Shown here one piece after another: positions 23,964-35,900 of a DNA stretch of 64,000 bases; positions within the stretch are counted from its first letter, which is position 1, and each line of letters starts with the position of its first letter. Source of the DNA: Elusimicrobiota bacterium. Its GTDB lineage: Bacteria; Elusimicrobiota; Elusimicrobia; FEN-1173; JAKLIF01. The DNA lies in the NCBI GenBank assembly GCA_022709755.1, contig JAKLIF010000005.1, forward strand, positions 62,001-126,000, read 5' to 3'. The notes under the pieces are model-generated. The model was given only the letters and a program-made list of their open reading frames with translations. It did not search any database and had not been told where the DNA came from. Position numbers and translations under genes: made by a program.

Positions 23964-26900
23964 ATGAATTGGATCGGTTGGTGGCTGATCAAGCGTCATC
24001 GGGTCTGGATGAGGACCACCGCCGTCTTCATCGCCACCGTTTTCCTTTACACCTCGCTGGCCGCACCGATCGTGGAGGCCAACTTCTGGGACCAACGCCG
24101 AAAGACCGTCGAACAGAAGATCAAATCGCCAGAACAAACCACCCTGGATCAGGAGATGTCCCCTCTGGTCGGAGAGCGCCGCTCTCCGGAAACATCCCCG
24201 CTGTACGCCTCCGCCGTTCCTCTGGAAGGACGCGCCTCCGACTGGTTCAACACGGCCGAACCCAGCCTCCAGATTCCGGCAGGAGAGGGAACGGTCACCA
24301 AAGTATTCCGCGGATCTCCGGACAAACCCCTGATCATCCACATGCAAGACGCGCACGGGCACTACAATGCGCAAAAACACGCGAGCAACATCCTTCAACA
24401 TCTTCAAACGCAGCAGAGAGCTCAATGGATCGGCATCGAGGGGGCCTGGGACGTGGTTCCGGTCGATTGGTTGGCCGCCTTTCCGGACAAAGAGGTCAAA
24501 ACCGAGGTCGTCAAGGAGTATTTCAACCGGGGGGAACTCAACGGAGAAGAATACCTGGCCCTCAACCAAGCGCCGGGATCCTGGGAACTGTTCGGAATCG
24601 AAAACCAAGTCCTATACCAACAGAACATCAACGCCCGAGACGACAGCGCACCGTCGCGCGCCCAAGCCGAACATTATTTTCAAGACCTTCAATCCCGCTT
24701 GGCGCGCTTGAAGAACAAACTCTATCCGCCCACTCTCCGCGAATTCGAACGGTTCTATCAGTCCTATCACAACCAACAGATATCCTTCGTCCCCTATGTG
24801 AAGCGGCTCATCCACCTTTCGCCCAGTCTCTCGGCGGACCGCTCGGCGACCCTCTCTCAAAAATTATCCCGGTTCCAACTCCTCGCGAGGACTCTGTCTC
24901 TCACGGAACGTGAAAAAACGATCTCCCAACAGGCCGTTGAGAGGGAACGGGACGAACTCCTCCGGTCATTGACGGACACCCTTCCCAAGAACGAGTTGAA
25001 CCAATTTTTGGAGCAAGCGCTCCGGTTCCGGTTGGGGACGATCAGTCCCCGTCAATTCCATGAGCTCCTCCTGGCCAAAGCCACCCAGCTCAAAAAACCG
25101 ATTCCAGCCCTGAAAGACTACACCGCCTATCTCCGTGAATTCGAATCCATCGATCAGGAGAAGATCGAGGAAGACATCGGGCGACTCGAGAAATTCGTAT
25201 GGAATGAGCTCTGCTCCAACGACACCGTCCGCCAACTGGGGACCATCTCCAGATGGGTCACGCTCCAAGAAAAGTTATGGAGCCTGCGCCTCAACCCGGA
25301 TGAATCGAAAGAGTACATCAGTTGGAAGGAGAACGTCCGGTGGAGCGACGTCGTCCAGTTCATCCAGACGACGGAAGGGAAGGCGGGGCTCATGGCTTCC
25401 GCCCAGGGAGCCCCGTCCACCGAGATGGGGCCGTGGCTGAACCAAGCCGATAAACTTGAAAAATACTATCAACTGGCCGAAGCGCGCAACGATTTCCTGG
25501 TCGACAACGCCTTGCGCCGCATGAAAGAGAAGAACGTGACGGTCGGCGTGCTGGTCGCCGGCGGATATCACACTCCCGGAATCATCCAACGCCTGAAGGA
25601 AGAAGGCGTCTCCTACGCCGTCGTGCGGCCGAACATCTATGATGACGACAAACCGGCCCTGACAGACACCCGGCAGTGGGGGCAACAAGAACTCCGAGAC
25701 AACCTGAGAGACGTCGTCGGCACCCTGCGTGACCGCCCCAACCTTCACAAAAAATTCTTCCAGACGGAACTGGCGATTCAACTCCTGACCCGAAAGCTCT
25801 TCCACGTGAGGAACACCGACCAAGCCTCCGAGGTTTTCCAGAAAACATGGGAAGAATGGGCCCGCCAATACGGAGCGGACGAGCACCTGAAATCCTTCGA
25901 TTTCGCCCCGGTGGTCCTGAAAAGAGCGAACGCCGGGAGCGAGGAGCGGTTCATCGTCGTCCGGATCATCGGCGAGAATAACGTCAGCCATCCCGTCGTC
26001 TTCCAGACAAAGAGGGACGAACAGCCCTCCGTCTACGCCCAAGGGGAAGACGCCGTCCGGGAGTTCATCCAATCGAGCCGGTGGTCGAACGCCCCGTGGG
26101 TCATCGAATATGCTCAGAACAAATTTTCCGATTGGGGACTCTTCGGCCGTCATTTTCGCCTTCAACCGACGCAATGGATCGCGTGGATCAGGGATACCCT
26201 GGCCTATCAACGGTTCGTCCGCGAAGTGGACAAGAAAGCCTCTGCGATCGAGGCCCCTCTCACCGAAAAGGACACCCCGACGGAAGTCCTATTGGCCGCC
26301 CTGAAGAATCCGAATCCCAAAGTGAGAGAGACGGCGGTACGTCTGATCAAGCGGAGCCTGGACCCCAACGTCCAAGACCCCCGTGTGACCCGCTATCTGA
26401 TCAACCTGTTGGAAGACGCCAAGACCAGGACGACGGCCCTGGACCTGCTCCAGTGGCAGAAGTTCATCGCCATTCCGGCTCTGATCGCCGTCATCAAAGA
26501 CCGCCAGAAATCAGACCTGGTCCGTTCGGCTGCCGAAGAAGCCCTCCGAACGATCCGCCGGGAAGCCGACGCCAGGGAAGAGACGCGGAAAGCTCTCAGC
26601 GCCATCTTAAAATCAAACAACGCCGACTCCCTCCTGACAACCCGCTCTCAACCGGACAAGTCCCCCGAGAAAGAAGGAACGCCGGCCGCCGCGTCGAAAA
26701 CCCTTTCTTCCAAAGTGACCCTCGTCGTCTGGATCGCCGGACTGGCCGTCATGTCCACCGCCGTGCTCACGGGAGCCATCTCTCCCCTGGCTCTGGTCGT
26801 GGGGGCCCTGTCGTTCGTCGCCAAAAAGTTCCTGCCCGAGTGGAAAACGTTTCACCGCTGGGCTCCCATCGGGTTCCTCATCATCGGACTGGCCGCCACG

Positions 26901-29900
26901 GGAGGGCTCCTGCACGCGCTGCCGTTCATCGGCCTTTCCGTGATCCTGGCTCTCGTGCTGAAGAAAATCACCCCCAAACTTCCTAAATGGATGAAGATCG
27001 TCCTTTTAACACCCGTCATGATGACGAGCTTCACGGGTGTGGCCGCCGCCGCGGAACTCGTCAACAACGGTCTGGCCTGGAAGCTCAGTTCGGGCCCGTC
27101 CAACTGGATCTGGAACTTGGCGAAGAGGGACCTCATGGACTCCGGCGCGATCCCCGAGGGGAGCACGGAGGCTTCTTATAATGCCCTGATCCAAGACCGC
27201 GTGAACGAATACACGCGGCTCATGCAGGAAAAAGTCGACCCGAACTGGAATCCGAACGTGGTCCGGGCCGGCGACGAAATATTGCGGCCTCCCCTGGAGT
27301 CCAATACCGGCACGCCCGTTTCGCTTGATCGCTCCGTTTTGGATACAGTCCCCGACTTGAACACCGACACCCTTCCGGCTCCTGTCGATACGGTTTCCGG
27401 ATCGATAGCGGAACCGATGGACACCGTCACAAAGGTCACCGTACCGGAATCGGTCGATCAGCTCCAAATGCCCACCGACGCGGACCAGACCGGCATGGGG
27501 GCCCTCGTGTTGCCTCTCCTGATCGGATTGATGGCCGTCTCCCTGCTGGGAGTGGCTGTGTACCGATCGTATCGAAAACGCCAGGCCCAACTCGGTGCGC
27601 CGTTGACGTTCCGCGACTATTTGACCAAGGACCTGCCTTCTCGTCTGAAAAACTTTTTCGGAAAACCGGCCGAAACGCCGGGGGAACAGACCTCATCGGA
27701 AGAATCATCGGTTGAGACCGAAACAGCGGAGCAGACCCAACCCCCGGTCGAACCGGTCGTGCCCCCCGTCATCGAAGATGAAAAGCCCGTCGTCGAAGAA
27801 CAACGGGTGGAACCGGTCCAGATCACCCCTCCGGCCGAAGAAATCCCCGCCGTCCAGGAGGAAACAGATCAGGAGCAGGAAAATCAACCCGTCTCAATAA
27901 TAGAGGAAAAAACGGAGGAAGAAACACCGATCCTCCAAACGGAAGCCGAAACAGAGCCGACGACAGTCCAACAACCCGATCCTTCCCCGGTGGACATCAA
28001 TCAGGTGACCGCCGAAGACCTGAAACTGATTTTCCGGTTGGCGGGTGTCATGCTCCCTTACAACAAGATCGCGAACGCTTTGAAAGCCTATCAGGAGAAA
28101 AACGGCCGGATCCACTCCGTCCAAGAGCTCCTGAACGCCCACATCGGCCTCGGACAAAAATCCTGGGACCGGATACAGCGTTTCTTCCTATTCCCTGACC
28201 GCGTGGCTCTCCCTCTTCCCGTGGAGGAGACCCCGGTGCCTCTCGTCGAAGAAACCGAACAAGGACCTGAAATCCTTCCGATCCCGACGTTCGATGAATC
28301 CACCGCCTCCCCGGAGGTCAAGAGTCCGCGCTCAAAGAAAAACGCCGTCAACACGGGCGTTTTCCTGACCACCCGCAAAACGGCGGAAATCACCGACATC
28401 GTCATGCACACCTCCGTGGAAGAAACCATCGAGGCGCGCATACAAAAACTCATCGGAGAACCCCCGAAAAACAGGTCGCCCGACGACGAAACACTGCTCG
28501 CCTACCAGAGCAGCAAACAATCCCTGCAGAGACTTTTCTACACGGTAATCTTCCTCCACGAAGTCCTGGCCGCCGCGGGGTTGACCCACGAAGAGATCCG
28601 GACCGCCGGTTTCGACATCGATGCCGTCACTCCGGACCTGGATCCGGCTTCCCTCACACAATCGGCTCAGATTCTCCTGAATTCCATCGGGGCCTCGCCG
28701 ACAGAACCGGCGGCGCCCAAGACCCGCAAGACAAAGACACCCACTCAAAAACCGATCTCCGCTACCATCGACACCAAAGTCTTGGCGAGTCATAAAAGGA
28801 GCGGGAACCAGGTAACGGTGTTGATCCACCGCGACGTCGCGGAAGGAACGGACCTCGCTGCCAGGACGCGACTTCTCCTCCATGAAATATTGGCGTCCTC
28901 GGGCGTCGGCCATGAAACGCTCGTTCGCGCCGGATTGACCTTGGACGGATCCGAAGACACCCGGAACCTGACACCCGACCAACTCATCGAAATCGCCAAA
29001 GCTCTCATGCCTTCCATGGATAAGGAATCCAAGGACACGTCCCTTTTCGGGCCGGACTTCGATGCGAAGTTCTGGCTGCCCGTTCTGAACGCCCTCTGGA
29101 CCATCAGAAAGACACAGAAAGATGTCTGGACCGCCTTTGTGTCGAGTCTGAAAGCTTTGGAATACGTCAAAGCGGAGAAAATAGCCCGGGCCCGCTCCTT
29201 CAAAACGATGTCGCAACTATTGGCTTTCGACACATTGCCGTTGGAGATCACGCAACTGGTCCTGCAACAGGCGGGATTCTCCGTCTCCGATGAAAAACAG
29301 TTCCTCGAAGAGGCCCTGATGAACAAAATCGGTTCGGCCCTGGGAGTGACGCTCTCCATACGGATCGTGGGGGACAAAGCGGCGGAGTCGGCCCCCGTGG
29401 CCGAAAAACCCGCCAGGAAACGCTCGAAGAAAGAGGGGAAAGAGATCATCCAGTCCGTCGAAAAATCCACCCCCGAAAAAACGGTCGTTGAAAAACAGCT
29501 CAAACCCAAAAAGACGCGGAAGGAGAATGCCGCCGTCATTGAAACCCCGACCGATCCTGTTCCTCTCGGGGATGCCTTCTTCTCTAAGATTGAAACCCTC
29601 CGGGGGACGCCGGAGATGCCCCTCATGGTGACGGAAGACCATGTCCTTTTATTGCCGGAATTCCTCGTTGAAAAATGGCGGGAACAGGAACGTCTGGCCC
29701 CCAAGGACAAGAACGAGAAGAAGATGCCGGGATATACTGTCGATGAGCGTCTTTTGCGTGAACTCCTCCAGCAAGACTTCAAAGTCCGGCTGGCGCTGAA
29801 ATTGAAGGGGCTGGGCCCGCAAGCATCGCAGGAAGATCGTCGAAAAGCCGCCGAAGACCTGGCGAAGATCCATCCTCTCCAAAAACTCACTCCGATCCTC

Positions 29901-32900
29901 TTCACGACACCAGCCCTCCCCCTGTCGATGACGAGTCCGGATGAGGCGGACAAGATCGCCCGCGCCATCGTCCGTAATTTCTACAAGTCGGGCAGCGGTC
30001 TGGACGGTGTCGCCGTCTTGGCCCCGCGCCAAGAGCAGGTCGCCCTGATCATCAAGACCGTGGCTGAAAAACTCAAGGACAGGGCGGGACTCAAGAAAGT
30101 CGTCCAACAGCAGTTGGATGACGCCCTTTCACAGAAACGGCAAAAAGAACTTTCAGTCCCGAACGGGAAAGCGGGAATCGACCCGCGCCCCCTGCTCAAG
30201 GGCGCCGCCAAAGGAGCCTACACCCGGTTGTTGAACACCATCGAAACGATCGAGAACGTCCTCCAATCCATCGATGACGACGAGGCCCTGGATCATCCGG
30301 AGAACCGTCTTCAGGAAATCGTGCAGACTTACGAACAATTTTCCAAGAACCCCCAAAGAGCCGACTTGCTCCTGATCTCACTGTCCACCGACTGGGCGGA
30401 TCCCCTTCAGGCCCTGAGCGGCAAAAAAGTCAGGGTCGGTTATTATGCCAGGGCCGCCTCGACCCCGGACGAACAGAAGGGTTATTTCCGATATACGTTC
30501 ACCATGCCCCAGAAACTGTCGATGCAGAGAAGCAAGGAAGGGCGCACGGCCGCCTCCCTCCACGTCGACGAGGAACTGCACATCTCGCCCATCCAGGGAG
30601 AGCTCCGACGGGAAGACGTCCTCAAAGATGTCTCGCGGACGCTGTATCCCGAATGGTTCGATTGGGGAAACCTCGAGATCGAGATCGACGGCGAGTGGAA
30701 ACGCGTCAGCGTGGAGATGTTACCGGTCTCATCGGCCCAGAACCTGGAAGCTTTCTCCACCCTCCGGGACGCGCTGGAAACCGGGAATTGGTTCAACATG
30801 CGGGTCTATGGGAACCACAGTCTTTTGCTCCGGCTCGAAGCGGCCGGGCTCCTGGGACAAAAGCCGGTCCTCTCCGCCGTGAGCGACCTCCTCAGTCTGG
30901 GCCGCGAATGGTTCTACGATCCCCAACTCCTCCGCGCCGTCGATTGGTCGACCCAAGCCAATCGAGCGGTCCTCCAATCGGTGGCAGAAGCCCTCGGGAT
31001 GGACGCCACCACCCTCCAGACACTGGCTCAGCGGATGGGCGAAACGATCACCCCTTTCATCGTCCCGAAAACGCTGTTCCAAAACCTGGCGGGGATCATC
31101 CCCATCCTCAAGGAGCGGGGAGAGCTTGAAAAACCGGCGGACATTCCAGAACAGACCATCGAGGCCGCGCTCCGATCCTACCGAGGATTGATCGAGGGGA
31201 AAGATCTTTCCGCTTTCGGTTCCGATGTCTTCCTCAAACAGGTTTGGTTCCCTCTCCTCAGCGAGTTGGCCCAGTTAGTCAAACTGAACGCCGCGGTCCG
31301 GCTGCAGGTGATCCAGATCCTGAGGAACGCCAACATGCACGCGGCGGCCGACATCCTGACGGACACCGTCACGCTCCGGACCCTTAAAAAATACCTCAAC
31401 ATCCAATCTCTTCCGCTCGACGTCTTCAAGGCGGTCCTTTCCGTGATGGGCTATGAGGTCGCCCCCTCCGACGGGACTGAGACTCTTCTGGAAAACGTCA
31501 AGCGGGACGTCGAGAAAGCCTTGGGCGTCCAACTCCGCATCACCACCGTCCGCGGACAGCTAAACCCTCTTCCCAAAGGGTCCAAAGCCAAATCGAAAGC
31601 CAAACGCTTTATCGAACAGATCCAGAAACCCGTCACCCCCTCAACGATCCCAGCGGAGATGAAAGGACTTTTCGAAGCCGTGTGGACCCTGGTTCCGCCG
31701 GAATGGGGGGAAAAAGCGGTCATCAACGATTTCATGATCCCGCTGATCCGCGTGTTGGAACCCCTCCTCCGGGCAGATTTCGGAGCCACGGACCCCGCTG
31801 CGTTACGTGCCCAGATCGCGACGTGTTTGGAATTGGGGATCCAGCCGCAGACCCCCGTCGTCTACGCCAATGAAGCGATCCGGCGGGAGACGATGGAGAG
31901 GAACCTCCTCAATCTGGCCAAATCCATTCAAGACAGATTGAGCGGCCTCACGGAAACGGAACAAACCGCGATCACGGCCGAGATCGTCCCGGTTTTCCGG
32001 GGATATCTGGAGCGAGTCTACTCACAGGTCCTTCTGGGGCAGGCAAAATCCAAATCAAGGAACCCCGTGGGGAACACCCTCTCTTACATCCGTAAACATA
32101 TCAACAGCCTCCCCGGTTTCATGCAGATCGCAGCCAACCAGATCCTCTCGGAATGGGAGACTGCCTCCAAATACAAACCGGCGGGATTGAATTCCGAGAC
32201 GAAACCCAGCCTGTTCCAGCTCACCGGGATGATGCGCCTCCTGACCATGAAACGGGCGCTCCTCGCCGACGTCATGGGGACCGGGAAAACTCTTCAGGCG
32301 TTGATGGCCTTCATGAACACCCCCGACGCCAACGATCTGCTCGTGGTGTCCCCGGTCGGAGGGATTGATGCGTGGGTGGACCACGCCATCAAGCGGCTGG
32401 AAGGCAAACGGGAGATCGTCATCCTCTCCGCCGAATATCAGAAGATCCCTGGAATGGGCGATTATTCCATTTCCCACTACAGCGGGAAGGAAGCCCTGGA
32501 TTTCGTCGAAAAGTGGATTCTGGAACTCCAGAGCGGAGTGTCCCCCGCGGACGGGCGGAAGAGGATCGTCGTCGCCAACTACGACCAGCTCCTCTTGATG
32601 GAACAGAAGAATCCAGGCCTCCTGGAACGATTGGCTCCGCACTACTTCGTCATCGACGAGGCACACAATATCAAGAACATCAAAGACGACGTCCTTCGCA
32701 CCAAGATGATGCGCAAGATCCAATCCAAATACCTGGCGCTGATCACCGGCACCCCCATCGAGAACGTGTCCAAGGACGTCCAGATATACTTGTCGATGAT
32801 CTTCGAAGACCCGGCCATCGAACGCTCCGTCTTCCAAAATTCCTCCTACGCGGATTTCGCCTCCTTCTGGAGCACTTTCGAGAAGGACAGTTCCCGGCCG

Positions 32901-35900
32901 GAACTCCTAGTCGAACTCAATCGGATCCTGAACGCCGTCATGATCCGCCGTGAATCGGAAGACGTCATGCTGGGACTGCCGACGAAGATCGACGTGAACT
33001 ACATCCTCAACCTGCAGGAAGGCTCCATGGAGAAATGGATCGGAGAAGACCGGATCTCCAGCACCCTCCTGGAAGGCAATTTCGAGATACAGACCCGTCT
33101 GATCCAATGGTATCTGGGGCACCGGTGGACAAAGAAAGGGCACTCGCTGATCGACGACAAACTCTCCAAAGAGTGGGGGACGGACTTCGATAAATGGAAC
33201 TCCTATTTTGAGGATCTGATCAAAACCAACGACCGCTTCCGCGAAGCGCTCCCGAAAGACAACGGGACCTCTCTGATGACCCGCGTGAACCAGGCGTTCA
33301 ACGATCCGCTCCTGGTCGGCATCCCGGCGGACTCGATCAAATTCGCCGCCCTGCAACGGATCGTCGATGAAAAACTGAAGGCCGGCGAACACATCATCAT
33401 CTATTCCAACTACACCAGCATCACCAAGAAGATCCGGGACCTCTACAGGGCCGACGTGGCCTACATCGACGGCGAAACCCCGCTGAAGAAACGGATGGAC
33501 GAAGTCGAACGCTTCCAGAAGGAGAAAGCCCCCATCTTCGTCGCCACCATCGACACGGCCGCCGAGAGCATCAACTTGAGCATGGGCAACACCGTGATCT
33601 ATTTCGACAAACCGTGGAAACCGTCCACCATCGACCAGGCCGCCGCCCGGCCCTACCGGTGGGGGAATGAGAACGCCGTGCTCGAACTGGGAGCCTTGAT
33701 GGTGAAATGGGGGGGGGCAAACCCGACGGCCCCGACCCCGCTCCAGCGGATGCTGGGGGAAGTCATCCCCGGCAACGAGGCCCATGTCGAGGAGATCCTC
33801 TTCCAGAAACAGCATGAGGAGCAGAAGACCCTGCGCAACGGGTTCACTTTGGAATGGCCGGCCCTCGGCGAGGAGAAAGAAGCGGCCGAGATCCAAAAAT
33901 CGATGACACAATCGATCGCCCCCGAACACGAGGCGACCCCTTCCAAGGAGATCACCCTGGACGATATTCTCCAACGAGTGAGCGTGGAACCGGTCGCCAA
34001 AACCATCGATTGGAAATCCGTCAAGAAAGAATTGGACGCCATCCGAAGCAGCCATGTCGGGCGCCAGTTCCTCCTGAAAAACCTCAAGAGGAACTTCACG
34101 TCGAAAAAGCACATCGTGCTCCTCCTCCGATACGAAGGCCGGCTGGTCGGCTATGTGATCGGCGTCCCTCTCAAAAATTTCGACTACGCCACCGCCGCGA
34201 GAAATCCGGCCCAGACGCTCTTCATCGAGAGCGCCGTTCACACGAAGATCCCGCCGCAGATCATGCGGTATCTCCCTTCCATCCTCCACGACAAACTGAG
34301 CAAACTGGCCCATCAGCGCGGGTTCCAATATATGATCGAGATGGCCCAGGCTCCGACGGAAGACACCCCTCCCTATTTCTCCGATCCCGTGGAGATATCG
34401 CCTTTCCGAAGCGAAAGTTTCCGGATCCGTTATTGGCTGCCGGGACTCGACGAACTGACGCGGCTCCTGGAAACGGGGCCCTTCATTCGACGGGAAGTCA
34501 TCATCTGTCTGAAGCGGATGGGATACGGGACCATCGCCGACGCCATCGAGAACGCGACGGCGCCCGAACAGATCAAGGAGGCCCTGGATTTTACCGGCCT
34601 ATCGGTCGAACTCATCCTGCGCGTGATGGAGATCATCGGCTACAGCAAGACGGTGTTATCCGACGGGGCGGCGGAAGACGAGAAGCTACTGGTCTCCGAC
34701 AGCGGCCATTCCTACTTCTATCAGAACGGCGTCATGTATCGGGCTGAGGGGAAATTCTTCGACGCCCTGCGAGCGTTCCTGGGAGCCCTCGAACTCCAAC
34801 CCGGGGATGCCAACATCTGGCTCCAACTCACAAACACCCTCTCGGACCTCCACATGAAGAAATCACGTTCCCTGGCCTCCAAGATCGCGCTCGGAGAACA
34901 AACAGCCCCCCAGACTCCCGAGGAACTCCAAGACCTCTTCGCATCCATCCTCGAAGAGGCGCGGGACCTTTATCCGACCGCCCATTTCCTCGACTCCCTG
35001 GGAGACGAGACGATCCCCGCACTGGACGATCTCCGGGCCATTGCCAACACCGATGAATTGGCTGTCTTGGATCTGGTGGGCAATATGCGTTCCGAAAAAC
35101 GGGACATCAATTCCGTGACCGACTATCGGGAACTGGTTGTCGACGGTATTCCCGTCGACGTGGCGATGAAAATTTTCAAACATCTCTCACTGAAGAAACG
35201 GACCGGGAGGGGCATCCCCTCGATTCTCTATCTCACAGGGGCGATGAAAGAAATCACCCTCAATCGGGCCATGAAACTTCTGCGTGAATTCTACGTGGAG
35301 GGGGCCGAACTGCTCGACGAGGTCGAACAATGGCGTTTCGTCAAAGAAAACGCGAAGAAAGCATACTCCAAAACGACGGGACCTGAAAAAGACGCCGCCG
35401 CCCGGATGTTCGAGGAAGCGAAAACCCAATTAGCCCAGACGAAACGTTCCGCCGACGTCTACACCGCACTGATTGAACGGGCTCGGAACCGCAACCCGAT
35501 GACCGACGCCGCCGAGAACGCCGTCCCGCTCATCGAGGATTCCATCCCGGTCGTCAATTCCCTTTCCAACATCCAGACGCCCCCGCCGACCCCGGCCTTC
35601 TCAAGCCAAGAGCTTCAGAACCTTTTCGACGAATACGACAGTCTGAAAGCCCTCATCCGAGATGCGAACTATAAGCTGTCCCCGAATCAACTGATCACCG
35701 TCATGGAGGGTCTGAACCGCCGGAACCCCGTCCTCCATTCCGACGGCAGCGTGACACAAGAATCGATCCTCACACGACTGACGGACATGGAGAACCTGCG
35801 GTCCGGGATTCTCCGCGAACTGCTCGAGATCATCGACGTCGTCCTCTTTTACTCCCATAACAGCGGCACCGCTGTTTCGTTCGAACCCCTGCTCCAACTG

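Noticed and set aside
32907-34328. A 473-codon minus-strand open frame opposite the SNF2 domain
   Set aside because: Same reasoning: the plus-strand motifs are decisive and the minus-strand translation has no family features.
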